A stretch of DNA of 64,000 bases, taken from Erigeron canadensis (Eukaryota; Streptophyta; Magnoliopsida; Asterales; Asteraceae). The notes beneath the pieces were generated by a model, which was given only the letters and a program-made list of their open reading frames with translations, was not told the origin of the DNA and ran no database searches. Below are positions 1 through 11,674 of the stretch, one piece after another. The number at the start of each line of letters is the position of its first letter. Within the stretch, counting starts at the first letter, position 1. The translations under genes and the position numbers were made by a program. Where the stretch lies: positions 28,305,295 to 28,369,294 of the forward strand of contig NC_057767.1 in the NCBI RefSeq assembly GCF_010389155.1, in the 5' to 3' direction.

Positions 1-155
1 TAGTATTATAGTTGTACCATATGCAGAAGTATCTTTTAGGGCTTGTACATTTAGGGACTACTGCAGGATATTTGTGATTTGTAAAGTAACTAATAATAAC
101 CTTTTTCGGGTTGCATTAGTATTATTCTTTTACGACAGTGTCATTTGTTTTGCAG

Positions 156-3100
156 ATTCAGCACGTAGTTCCTTGAGAAGCAGCGGAAAGCTCAACCACT
201 CAGCTTCCTCTACACCTTCTTTAGCCTCCAATGGACAGCAGGGTGCAGATGAGTTATCCTTTCAAGATATTTGTAAGGCAACTGGAAATTTCTCAGCCTC
301 AAATATAATCGGTGAAGGAGGATTCGGCACCGTTTATAAGGGAACACTGAAAAATGGAGCCATTGTTGCTGTAAAACGTGCAAAAAAGGTTACTTCTTTT
401 TTGGAGATAAATATTATAGTATTACTGCCTTCATACCAGAAATAAGATGGATTTTGATTTCCTTTAGCCTAATGCTCCAAATAACAATAATTTTTATAAT
501 TGATCCCTGCTTTTTCTATATATCTTTATCTTTTTCATCTCTTGTAGCTATAAATTTTGATGTCATGGAGATTTACATTTCTAATGGCAGGACAATTATG
601 AAAAAGGGACACCAGTGGAGTTCAAAAATGAAATACTAACATTATCGAAGATTGAGCATCTAAATCTGGTACGATTCTATGGATTCATAGAGCATGGAGA
701 CGAGCGTCTTATCTTGGTAGAATATGTTGCCAATGGAACACTTCGTGAACATCTAGATGGTAAGTGCAACAAGGACTTCTTTAGTTACCCGTATATTTCC
801 TCAAATGGGCAGTTTGTCATTCGACCTTGATGGTTTGAAGCTACTTTAAAAGTGATACTTATTCTTCTCAGGCAAACGTGGAAATGGGCTTGAAATTGGG
901 GAGCGTCTAGATATTATAATCGACGTAGCTCATGCAATTACATATTTGCATACATATACAGGTTGTTAAATTTCTTGAAAATATTTATAAATTAAAAACA
1001 TCAAGAAATCTACGTTAACCAGTTTTTCTATAAACTTTTCAGATATACCAATAATCCACAGAGACATCAAATCGGCTAATATATTGATTACTGATAAAAT
1101 GCGTGCAAAAGTGGCTGATTTTGGATTTGCCCGAATAAGTGTTGAAGATCCAGAAGCTACTCACATTTCTACTCAAGTCAAAGGAACTGCAGGCTATTTA
1201 GATCCAGAATACCTTAGTACATACCAACTTACTGACAGAAGTGATGTGTACTCCTTTGGGGTTTTGCTTGTGGAGTTGGTGACAGGAAGACTGCCAATCG
1301 AATTAAGTAAAGCTCCCAGCGAGAAAATAACGATAAAATGGGTAAGTTCTTCTAGCATTGCAGATTAATATGTTGATCAATCATGTCAATGTGTTTTCTT
1401 TATCGTGAGTGATAATATCACCAGTCCTGGTTCTATAAAAAATTTCACTGAAGATCTATGTCACGATATATATACGTATGAATGTAGCGATGCGGGTTAG
1501 GTTTCATCCTTGCTGCAAATGGGTAAATTCAAGGAGTTTAACTTTCATGAGATTGTCAACATTTCGACAGTTAGTTTCTGAAAGTGTTCTTTCAGAGGGT
1601 ATTTTGGATTGCGTTTTGGATGGATTATTCAGTTATGACATGTAAAACGCTTATAATCAGTAATTAGTGTTTGACAAACAAGTGATTGATTACCTGACAG
1701 TTTTGAGAAAGTAGGTTGGAACATACTTTTCCAAAAGGCCATTTCTGAAAACGCAAAATCTGCTTTGAAAACTATATTCCAAACGACAATCACTCATTTT
1801 TCTCAAATTGATAACTTTTAACTCAATGTATTGTTGTAATCATATTTAACACACTACTTATATATAAACTTTACTAATAGCCTTGGACTAAAAGTTCCTG
1901 GTTCAACCAACTTGACCTGACCAATTTCAACTCTTACCAGAAATTTACCCGTTTACTGCGAATTCCGACCTTTGGTTTCCATAGTTGAGTAAAGCATTCG
2001 ACTACATGGTAACTACCACTACTACTTTTATACATATAAGTGAATAGTATTGGCAGGAAACAAATGATGAAATGAAACAGTACGAGAAATGGGTGTAATT
2101 GCATATATTTGACATAAATTTGTGAATTTGTTTTTCTAATCTCTCATCTGATGGTCACACTTTCTTAGTATCAATCCGGCTTTTGTCCGAACTCCAAATG
2201 TCAGATCATAGAAAACAATAGAGGATTCGTATAGCCCAAATAAGAAACAATGAACTTTTGGTTTGTTGCATGGAATCACTTTGGGTAATTAGGTATGGGT
2301 TTAATAATTGTGTCATACAGAGCATTTGGAAAAAATAATTAATGAATTACTGTCTTTCTCCCATCTATAGTTGATACCTACCTTCATAGTTTCAGCTAAT
2401 ATTTTGTTAGATATCTAAAATATTTTTTGACAAAAGCGTACTGCAATTTGTGATTGTAGTGTTGAGCCTATCTCCTATCAAATATGATGCTTGCGATAGT
2501 TTTAGCACTAGCTGTGATTGGGAAGTTTTAAAAAGAATTAGTGAGCCGTTTTTTTTTCCCCGTAAGGTCAAATAAAGGCATCTCATCAACCTGGATCACA
2601 TAATAGCCTCCAAGATCGAGTGAAACTTTTTCCATCATCTTTAACAATCATATTTTTGCCTAGTATCAAGTGAGATGTGACCATAGCTAAACAGAAAAAG
2701 AACCAATGGACTTGAATGTGGATCCATATGACAACTGACAACTTTTTAAGCATAGGTCTAGGGTCGGGTAACAGGCCAAAATGGGTTTTGGTTGAAATGG
2801 GCAACTTTTAAGTTTAAGTCTAAGGTTGGATTGACCCCATCAATACTTGACCATTCTTTAGAAAAACAAGCTTTAGGGATAAACCACTTAAAAAGGACCT
2901 TCAGGGCTTAATCGATTAATTGAAGAAATTGGTTGGCTGAATCCAAGTATCCAACATGAACTGATTATCTAAGATTCCAACTTACTGAACAAAATAACGA
3001 TTCAGGAGTTTGAAAAGATTTAGTCATGTCTAGACAACTTTTCATCCAGTTTGACTCGTTTCAATCATACTAATTTGTTTTACCTTATGCCTTTGACCCG

Positions 3101-3782
3101 TTTCAGTCGCATCTAATTTGTTTTATTCTAGCCTTAGACCCATTATCGATTCACTACAATCCAAATTAGCCAGCTATCATATACTTTTTGAAGTCTACAA
3201 CAGGTTTTTCATGGGTCACTGATGAATAATTTTGGCTCGTCTAGCATTCGCTGGGTCACCTAAAGAAATTGATAAGCAAAACTAGCCTATATTATGAGAG
3301 AACGGTAACCCCATTAGAGAACACATAATCCATCAACTAAAAGAATAGAAATCTTATAAAATACCCATTATGCATATCTTAAACAACTCTGAATTAGGAT
3401 TTCACTTGCAACAGTTTTTGAACATTTTCTATGTTAATTAAAAACATGATTATCATTCTTGCAGGCAATGCAAAGGCTAAAACAAGGAGAGGTGGTGCTA
3501 GCAATGGATCCAAAGCTAAAGAGGAACCCAGGATCCCTGATGGTCGTGGAAAAGGTATTGAGAGTTGCCCGACAATGCCTGGCTCCCACCAGACAATCGA
3601 GACCTTCTATGAAGAGATGTGCCGAGATCTTGTGGAGAGTCAGAAAGGATTACCATGAACAGAACGAAGTTATGGCAGCTTTAAATCATTCTGCACAAGT
3701 ACCTCAAATGGATGCCAGAAGGAACCGCCATGAATACTTTGGTATTGAAGACAGCAGCAACCAAAGATTTCAATCTGCATAG
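156..3782 (+). CDS. Receptor-like cytoplasmic kinase, CRCK type (5' part missing)
   Basis: Exons read as 156-388, 591-759, 872-961, 1043-1341 and 3465-3782, all with GT-AG borders and matching phases; the stop is at 3780-3782. The 5' part lies before the window: the first exon follows an acceptor at 154-155. The protein is a Ser/Thr kinase domain with glycine loop [11 protein letters not shown], catalytic Lys in VAVKRAKK, the alpha-C Glu in EFKNEI, catalytic loop [12 protein letters not shown], and the P+1 segment [10 protein letters not shown]. All catalytic residues are present, so it should be active. The segment around the last splice (KW joined to [18 protein letters not shown]) and the end ([21 protein letters not shown]) resemble calmodulin-binding receptor-like cytoplasmic kinases CRCK1/CRCK2 of Arabidopsis, which act at the plasma membrane or in the cytosol in stress signalling. 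No transmembrane segment lies in the visible part. The last intron is long (2.1 kb). CRCK assignment is by recall of family sequence, not by search. Confidence 0.88.
1342..3464 (+). other. Long last intron of the CRCK-type kinase
   Basis: The donor is GTAAGTTC at 1342 and the acceptor TTCTTGCAG at 3464. No coding exon is visible inside. A stretch at about 2700-3130 is rich in motifs such as GGGTAACAGGCCAAAATGGG, and a similar stretch occurs at about 27740-28050 inside the uncoupling protein gene, so it is probably an old dispersed repeat. Confidence 0.6.
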
Positions 3783-5061
3783 ATGTTGTATAGAGAAGTT
3801 TTTGTATGTAGATGATTTGTTCAACTGTTTACTTGTATTTTCTGCCAAAGGTTTCTCAATTATACACGCATGATGCGAATACACGGAGTATTTGTTTGTT
3901 CTTTTTTTTTTGTATTATATATTATATCGGTGTCCCGGGAACAAATTGTAATTCGTCATCTTCTAGGTTCATTTGAAATTCAAGTTTCAAGTTTGTTTAG
4001 CTGACGAAATCGAGCTCTTTAGCCAGGGCTGTAATCATTGGGTTGTGCTGTTTAGCCGAGGTTCTCTGTTATTACATAAATTATCATTTGACTTTGAATT
4101 TTATGAGATAAAAATACAGTGATGCTGCACGTTACTTTTAATATTGACTTGATTTATGAGTCAAGTCAAAAAGGCATAGACATACTTCTCTGCCATTAAC
4201 TACATCTTTCAACACATAAAACAGAGACATACGTAATCTGTACTTACTGTGATGGCCCCCATATTCCCATCCATCTAGCTGGATAGTGAAAGCATACTTA
4301 TTGTGGTGGAACCCCAGCTATCCATCTAACCGGATATCAAAAGCAAAGAAATCAACGCTCGTAATTCACTGTCTACTCACTTTCCATGAGTTATAATTAC
4401 ATAATCAGCACAGCCAATAAAGAAAATATGTTATTCGTCAACTTTATCCATTACTTGTTTTCACCTAGCCCAAAGCCGGCCTAATAATATATGAGAGTCA
4501 AGCCATTGCTTTGGGTCCCCATATTTTTGAGGCCTCCACTGGACTTAATGTATTGGATACTTGAGCTAATGACATTATTAGAAAAAAAAAAAAAGAAATA
4601 AATGTAGTAATCAATCTTAATTATAACTCTTGCCTCTTGATAACTCATAATGGTCTCATTCTAATGGGTTAAAACTCAACTCACTATTTAACAGTAACAA
4701 GTTCCATAAAATCTCCTTCACAACCTCATGTTTAGTCATGTACCTTTTTTTTTTATGCTAGTAAACTAGACCCCTAAAATTTATCTCGCTTAAGGTCATA
4801 ATAAATCTTAAGCCGGCACTGACCTAGCCGTATCCGAATCTACATTCAAACTTTTTCTTGACACCATGGTAAATCATGTATTCACTTATATTGTCCAACA
4901 ATCAAATGCAAAGTCAAGTTGACTTGGAAGATCGAGCCATAGCACATGCAGTAAAATAAAATGCAAACTGCTTTACACTATAGATAACCACACAGCATAT
5001 AATATCCACTTCAAATACACACTCAGTTTAAACTTATAAGAACATGCATAAAAAAGCTCCT
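3783..5061. other. Intergenic region between kinase and SR45a-like gene
   Basis: This holds the kinase 3'UTR (first about 150 bases) and the 3' flank of the convergent SR45a-like gene. No open frame of interest is seen. Fragments such as AAAGCCGGCC (about 4474) and AAGCCGGCACTGAC (about 4811) resemble worn transposon ends facing each other around a poly-A stretch, but no target-site duplication could be read. Confidence 0.5.
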
Positions 5062-5320
5062 ACTATGCAGGCAAACATGTCCGGCATTTGGTTTATATTT
5101 TAACTAGGAGAAACAGATCTAGGAGTTGACAACCTCGACACAGACTATAACTCCTCACACTGCCACTCCTGCTCGAGTAGCTTCTTGAAGACTATGCAGG
5201 CAAACATGTCCGGCATTTGGTTTATATTTTAACTAGGAGAAACAGATCTAGGAGTTGACAACCTCGACACAGACCTATAACTCCTCACACTGCCACTCCT
5301 GCTCGAGTAGCTTCTTGAAG
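5062..5320. repeat. Tandem duplication (129/130 bp) over the 3' end of the SR45a-like gene
   Basis: Bases 5062-5190 and 5191-5320 are the same sequence repeated head to tail, differing by a single base (CAGACTATAA versus CAGACCTATAA). On the minus strand the unit holds the last about 30 codons of the RS tail, the TAA stop (5229-5231) and some 3'UTR. The gene ends inside the copy nearest its body; the outer copy (5062-5190) lies in 3'UTR or flank and carries the one-base deletion. Confidence 0.95.
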
Positions 5321-7870
5321 CAGCGCGACCACGAGAGGCTGCACTCCTTGACCTAACAGGGGAGGCGCTTCGGGAGTAGCTCCTCCTCGAGCTCCTTCTC
5401 GGTGGTGGTGAGATGCTTCTTGAGTAGCTTCTCCTTGACCTTACCGGGGATACACTAGAAGAATAGCTCCTGTAATGCCTCCTCGGAGAAGATGACACAC
5501 TCCGAGATGTATAGCGCCTGCTTCTACTCCTGCTCTTGTATGAAGCCCTGTGATCGGGTGAATAATCTCTGGAATACCTGTACGATTCTCTGTAGTCTGG
5601 TGAATAGTCTCTCGAATGGTAGCGGCTCCTGTAGTAACGATCTTCTGGACTGCAAGACCTAGAATGGTACCGGCTCCTCCTGTAGTAACGGTCTTCTGGA
5701 CTGCAAGACCTAGAATGGTACTGGCTCCTCCTGTAGTAACGGTCTTCTGGACTGTAAGACCTAGAATGGTATCGGCGGCTCCTGTATTCTGGGCTGTAAG
5801 ATCTAGAACGGTCTCGGATCCTTCTACGATGATGATCTGGGGTGTAAGACCGGCGCCTACCGTAAGGGGAGCTAGAACGAGAGTGGGACCTTCCACGGGA
5901 GTATGATTGGCGATGCCGGCTATATGGAGAGTATGACCTGCTCCTGCTTCTATAACTTTCAGACGAGTAAGGAGGAGAACGGCTCCTCGAATAAGGAGAA
6001 TAGCTTCGAGATCGACGATGAGCTGTATGCACAAACAGAAGCACAATAAGAAACCCATACAAGAGGTGGCATATCAATAGAGCTAGCATCAAAAACATTA
6101 AGAGAGTTCAACTCCTCAACAGGAGCATAATACAGTAGTAAGGTGACCTGCGAGTGAAAATAACATGGACATGGCAGAATCATTAAACCTGGCTAAGCAC
6201 TTACAAAGCACTTCCAAGGTGGCCTGGTCATTATATTACTGGGATCTTTACAGGAGTTCTCGGGTTAAATCTCTTTAGGTAACATCTTGGGGGTGGCCAG
6301 TAATCTAAACAGAGAAAACCCTATTCATTTATCCATTTAATTAATGCCCAAAATGGCATATTATAACCAGTAAAACCATAATCTACAAATCTAATTTTTT
6401 GGCTTGTAAAGTTTCAACTAACAAGATTTAGTATATTGTATGCAGTAAAAAAAAAAACCTTGAGCGAGTTTCAACCCCTTTAACCTATTCGTATTTTAGC
6501 TAAAAAGAAGAAATGTTGGACTAATCCCACTGGAGATGAATAGATCACAGCCCAAATTCCAATAAATACGTAGAAACTAACCAAGACAGTGACATGCATA
6601 TATGACGTACTTGTGCAGTATGCAGGTATGTGTGTTCACTAATATAAGAAGATATTTGTTTGTGAACATTTATTTAGAATTGGATCTATAGAGAAAAATG
6701 GTTCAAAACATACCACGCACAGTCCTCAGTCCAAGATACCTTCCAGGAGTGGGAGTTCGGCCTCTGCGCCTTCTAGCCTGCAGTTTCGAAAAAGAAGCAT
6801 GAGCTCAAGAAACCCTATCATATGAACAGAATTCTACCTCGTCACCATTGCTTATTGGCATCAAACCATGTATATTCGTAGAAGATCGTATAAATTATAT
6901 ATGTAGTATAAAATGAAACTACACAGACAAAAAGAAATTAAAGTAATGGGGATATACAACCCTGTGGGTTGATAGTCTGATATTTGCTTGTGATTTCATT
7001 TGTTAGTTTGGAACTTTGATGAAGAGCTGCAAATACAGCAAAGTCTGTCAAAATAAGCACTTAACCCGAAGAGCAAACAACATTCTTCATATAAAAAAAT
7101 ATAAAACAACCGACTTATATAAGCTCACTTTTTCTGCATACAGCAACATACAAGGAACAATGGGAAGTGAGAAAAAAATATGATACCTTCTCCACTTTAA
7201 TGACACGGCCCTCAAGAATAGAACCATCTAAGTACTTAATACACCGATCAGCTTCTTTAACATTGGACATAGAAACAAACCCAAATCCACGAGATTCTCG
7301 GGTCCAAGGATCCATCACAAGGTGAACATCTTCCACCTAACACAACACATTCACCATTACAGCCACATAATGCAAAAACAAACAATGTCAAGTAGCATAG
7401 ACTGCATTATAGTCAAATAAATTTCAAGACATACCTTTCCCTCTGCCTCGAAATGCTTCTCGAGATCTTCCCTTGTAATACGGCGTGATAAACCCGTCAC
7501 ATACAAGTTGTTTCCAGGATTTTCAATGTCACTTGCACCATAGCTCCTGCAACCATTCAATTCATTAACTACAGTGAACTTGCTTTTAGAATTACACAAG
7601 ACCAAAAACAGTTGAAATGAAAAAGAAAAAGCACTGACAAAAAAAATTTAAGCAGCACTTACCGACTCCTTGAACTCGATCTGGACCTTGCCATAGACCT
7701 TCCGTATCGCTTGTGTGGTGGTGATGGAGAGGGAGAGTACCTGCAGATAAAAGAAATCAACATTTATTAGCCACCAAAGCATACTAATAAAATCCTTAAG
7801 GACTGATCACATAAGCAATGCCGATAATTGAGAAAACATACACGTACCTTGACCTCTTTGAGTATGACAT
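5229..7870 (-). CDS. SR45a: SR45a / transformer-2-like serine/arginine-rich splicing factor
   Basis: On the minus strand the exons are 7870-7848, 7740-7663, 7546-7435, 7336-7187, 6777-6714 and 6022-5229. They join in frame to 1221 bases (406 residues). The protein starts MSYSKRSRYSPSPSPPHKRY, then has one RRM (about 44-121) with RNP2 LYVTGL and RNP1 RGFGFVSM, the Tra2-type linker ARRRRGRTPTPGRYLGLRT, and a 264-residue RS tail. This layout (short RS, RRM, linker, RS) is that of plant SR45a, a nuclear Tra2-like factor that bridges 5' and 3' splice-site recognition and is stress-responsive in Arabidopsis. The tail contains a 17-residue tandem repeat (SCSPEDRYYRRSRYHSR type). The ATG directly follows an acceptor (TTCTTACAG), so the 5'UTR should be split by an intron. 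The 3' end lies inside a tandem duplication. Identification is strong; exon borders are read by eye. Confidence 0.93.
5620..5793 (-). repeat. SR45a: 51-bp tandem repeat coding for part of the RS tail
   Basis: Three near-identical 51-base units begin at about 5641, 5692 and 5743, with a partial unit either side. Each codes for 17 residues (Y-H-S-R-S-[CY]-S-P-E-D-R-Y-Y-R plus linker). Because the period is a multiple of three, copy-number change keeps the reading frame, so the RS tail can vary in length between alleles. Confidence 0.9.
6961..7026 (-). other. SR45a: Predicted alternative cassette (poison) exon in SR45a intron 4
   Basis: Between the exons ending at 7187 and starting at 6777, the minus strand has a good acceptor (GCTGTATTTGCAG, ending 7027) and a donor (GG|GTTGTA at 6960) enclosing 66 bases. 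Read in phase from the upstream exon it gives L-F-I-K-V-P-N and then TAA, so including it would truncate the protein just after the RRM. Arabidopsis SR45a is known to make truncated isoforms by alternative splicing of this part of the gene; that this exon is used here is an inference. Confidence 0.45.
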
Positions 7871-8355
7871 CTGTAAGAACAAAAAGCCACGTTGAATTAG
7901 TAAAAATAGGAAGATGGTAACACCGAAATAATGTAAAGCCAGATATATTTTCAAGCTACTAAGAACACTATCGTTGCATTTCAAGAATAAATCTAATGGC
8001 CCTAAACATTCACGAACTAATGGAAAGACCTAATACTCGTCAGTTTTGTAAAAATTGGGCTGAATGCCTGCCAATGACCGAGCCCAATCCGATTGGGCTC
8101 GGCTAGGTCCAAAATTCAGTATGAACATGGTTAGGAGTTACAACTCAGTGTTAACACGGTCAAGTATTGAACAATTGTGTTAATATAATAATTACTCTTA
8201 AAAAATTTCAAAGGTCCTTCTATGATCCTACAGACGTGTCATACAATTCGATGAGTTTGTGTACATATTGTTTTACAAAATAAAAAGTTAATAAGCAAAT
8301 TGCACAATTCAATTTGATAAGCGAAAATGATCAACAAAACTCAACTTGTTTCGTA

Positions 8356-10587
8356 TTTTTCATAATATAATATTATTTCGTTGATGATTGTTTATAGCAT
8401 ATTGTTATATGTATACATAAATCATTTGGAAAGATACGATCATGTTATTTTCTCATCGATGAAGATATAATCTTGCCTATTGCTCTGTCTCCATTTTTTA
8501 ATACAACAAACCTTGATGTTCCAAAAAGATTTCCCATAATCAAGTTCATCAACAAAACTAAAATTACGATTATTATTATTCTTTGTCATCGTAAAGTTGA
8601 AGAAGAAAGAGATAAGAGAAAGTTTTTGTGTTGGTATTATCTATAAATAAATAAATAACAGAGATAAAGAGTTTTAGGGTTAACTGCATAATCAATCTTT
8701 AAGCAGGAAAAAAATGTATATGTATATTAGTATATATCTATATATGTATAAATCTCCTCTGTATACAGTGTTGTAATTAACGGCCTTAACGGCCGTTATA
8801 ACGGTAATGGAGGTCCAACGTTACGTTAAGGGGGTTGAAGGGTAAATTTAAAGGTCTGAGGATTTAACGGAAACGGATTTAACGGTCTTAACGGCCTTTT
8901 ATAACGGGATTTAACGGTCAAATAACGGAATTTAACGGTCAAATAACGGATTTAACGGAGCATAACGGTCAAAAGACATTTTTTTGACTAATTTTGTTAG
9001 GATATTGCTAATATATATATTTTTTGTATAAATTTCTTATATTTTATAGTCTCCGTTATAACGCCGATATAACTCCGCGAAATGAGATTTAACCTTAAAG
9101 GCGGTCGACCGCCGAGTGACCGCCGAGCGTTATTTACAACCTTGTCTGTATAAGAGAGTTTTATGTTAAAATTAAAATTATTATGATTTGAACGAGACTT
9201 TAACGTTAAATGGATGTTTATTCAATCTTCTACTTTGTGCCGAAGATCCTGTACTTCCAGCATATTTTAAGAAACCACGCGACTTGGAGGGAAGATAAGG
9301 CAACTTTCATTAAATGCACACACATAAACCTACATCTTTATGTGTCATCGAGTACACATATATTATTATACATGAGATTGTACCCCTTTTGCATATTCTT
9401 AAAAATTACATACACACAAACACACATGTTATACGAATTACATTGCCCAATCAGATATTCATACGAATTCGTATACAAAAACACGTAGTGACATAATCAA
9501 TTGTGTGTATGATCTATTCAGATTAACCTAAGCATTTGACAAATAAGCTTCTATGAGTTCATCTCCTCCGCTCCTTTAGTAAAGGAGAGGGAGATTCTCT
9601 CTTATCTCCCGATCCTCTTAAAATACTTTCCTTGTTCATTTCACCATTTTAGGTTTAAGCTAAAAATTTTGAAATAGAGAATATAACAAGGTATATATAA
9701 TATTGTTATATTGTGTATATGTATATATACATATACATATATATATACATAATATATATTCGTTGTAACCTATATTATTTCGATTTAGTTTTAACATGAT
9801 TTTGGGATTTTTTTTTTTAATTTATGTGACAGTTTGCTAACCATGTTGGTTGGAGGCAGCAGAAAATGCTACATTATAAACAATAAACATCAAAAACTAC
9901 GTTAGTTTAACGACAACATAAAGACATATTACACGTGGTGAAGGAGTAAGTCAATGACTATTTAGACATCAATGTAAATCTACATGGTACAACAGAATTC
10001 ATCATCAAAGATCTGTCGCATATAAAAGGTATTTATATCTTTGATGATGAAGTCTAATTGTTCCATGTAGATTTACTTTGATGTCTAAATAGTCATTGAC
10101 AGTATTACTCCTTCGCCACGTGTAACATGTCTTCATGTTGGCGTTGATCATATAAGACCAACGTAGTTTTTGAAGTTTATTGTTTATGAGGTAGCATCTT
10201 CCGCTACCTCCACCCAACATGGTTAGCTCGCTAATCATAAATTAAAAAAAATATATATCAAAATCATGTTAAAACTGAATCGAAATAATATACAACTAAC
10301 ATTATGTACATAATACAATATAATAATATTATATAAACCTTGTTATATTCTCCATTTCAAAATTCTTAGCTTAAACCTTGTCAAAAAATGGTGAAAAGAA
10401 CACTGAAAGTTCTTTGAGATGATTGGAAGATAAGAGAGAATTTCCCTCTCCAACTAGCGGAGAGGAGGAGATGATCTAAACAAAACTTTTTTGTCAAATT
10501 GCTTAGGCTAATCTCAATAGATTATACACACAATTGATTATGTCACTACGCGAATTTGTATGTATATTGATCTGGCATGTAATTTGA

Positions 10588-10621
<34 letters not shown>

Positions 10622-11300
10622 CATTATATGCGTTTTTGTGTGTATGTAATTTTTAAGAATTTGTAAAAGGGGTACAATCTTATGTATAATAATATATGTG
10701 TACTTGATGTCTCATGAAAATGTAGATGCATGTGTGTGCATTTAATGAAAGTTGCCTAATCTTCCCTCCAAGCCGCCGCCTATATTCTTCAAAAATGCAC
10801 GAGTTACAAGTTCTTTAACATAAAGTAGAAGATTGATTAAACATTCATTTAATGCTAAAGTCCCGCTTAAATCAAAATGCAATGGGAAAATGAGTTTGAA
10901 TTTTAATTTTTACACAAATCTCACTCACATATATATCAGATATATACATATACACTTTTTTCCGCTCAAAGATTACACAGGGAGAAAGGAGATTATGTAT
11001 CTCTTTCTTCTTCCACTTTGTCATGATAAATAATATAATAATAATCTTAGTTTTGTTGATGAACTTGATTCTAGGAAATCTTTTTGGAACATCAAGGTTC
11101 GTTATATTAAAAAATGGAGACAAAGCTATAGGCAAGATTAATCGATGAGAAGGTAACATGATCATATTTTGACAAATGATTTATATATATAAATAACTGT
11201 ATACTATAATCAATCATCAACGAAATAGAAAAGAAACAACACAATCAACGACATAAACAACACATAAACGAAATAAAATTATATTATGAAAAATAAGATC
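8356..11300. mobile_element. Large foldback (inverted-repeat) element
   Basis: The left arm 8356-10013 and right arm 10037-11300 are reverse complements of each other at roughly 80% identity by eye, with a loop of about 24 bases near 10014-10036. Matching blocks include the stretch at 9950-10013 with 10037-10100, the one at 9540-9700 with 10350-10470, the one at 9300-9420 with 10640-10760, and the one at 8480-8560 with 11050-11130. The left arm is longer because a MITE sits at 8766-9144. No protein is coded; open frames inside are AT-rich and not conserved between the arms. No clean target-site duplication was found, so the outer edges are approximate. It could be a Mutator-type foldback or a non-autonomous element with very long inverted ends. 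Confidence 0.8.
8766..9144. mobile_element. hAT-type MITE nested in the foldback element
   Basis: The 379-base element begins CAGTGTTGTAATTAACG and its reverse complement begins CAAGGTTGTAAATAACG, giving terminal inverted repeats. It is flanked by a perfect 8-base target-site duplication TCTGTATA (8758-8765 and 9145-9152), the size made by hAT transposases. The interior is full of TTAACGG / AACGGTC repeats. The matching place in the other arm of the foldback lacks it, so it landed after the foldback formed. Confidence 0.85.
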
Positions 11301-11374
11301 ATGCAAAATCATCAACTTAGTAATTAAAAAATAATCAAACAGCATTAGGGAAGGTAATTAAGAGTGAAACTAAC

Positions 11375-11650
11375 CTTAATTAATTGATGATTTCTCGCGA
11401 CAAAGAAAAATTAACAATAAGATTGAGAGACACAAGTATGTTTGATGGATGGTCAGATGGATGTTTGAAACTGGAATTTGATTTAAATATTAAAAATTGA
11501 GAATATATTTTTATTTATTAAAAGATCGACAGGGTTATGTGTTTTGAAGCAAGGAAGGAAGGAACCTAAAAACTTTAGGAGAATATGAAAGTATAGCCAT
11601 ACACGTGTCAGTTAGGAACCGTCTGGAATGGAACCGAAGGTTCTCGATCA
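11375..11650 (-). promoter_or_regulatory. SR45a: Inferred SR45a leader exon and promoter with heat-shock and G-box motifs
   Basis: On the minus strand, a TATA-like AAATATATT lies near 11502-11510, followed by a possible leader exon down to 11375. Upstream are a G-box/ABRE core ACACGTGTCA (11601-11610) and a row of pentamers with GAA at 11626-11628, 11631-11633 and 11636-11638 and TTC at 11641-11643, that is GAAnnGAAnnGAAnnTTC. The last pair is a standard heat-shock element half-site pair. These fit a heat- and ABA-responsive gene, which SR45a is in Arabidopsis. The link to this gene, over 3.5 kb away, is inferred. Confidence 0.35.
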
Positions 11651-11674
11651 CCAAATGTCATGTTTTATCTTTCT

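Larger units (their letters stand above)
7871..11374 (-). other. SR45a: Putative 5'UTR intron of the SR45a-like gene
   Basis: The bases just before the ATG on the minus strand form a pyrimidine-rich acceptor (CTTTTTGTTCTTACAG). The best matching upstream donor that I see, ATTAAG|GTTAGT, is at 11375/11374, which would make a 3.5-kb leader intron that contains the whole foldback element below. A nearer promoter between 7880 and 8340 cannot be excluded; that stretch has no clear TATA box. Confidence 0.35.

Noticed and set aside
5441..6058. 205-residue alternative frame and a plus-strand frame in the RS exon
   Set aside because: Caused by the repetitive RS codons; the frame with the RS dipeptides joins the RRM exons in phase.
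9210..9496. Open frames in the foldback arms (also 10005-10238 and 10872-11165)
   Set aside because: Not conserved between the two arms, AT-rich and without recognisable domains.
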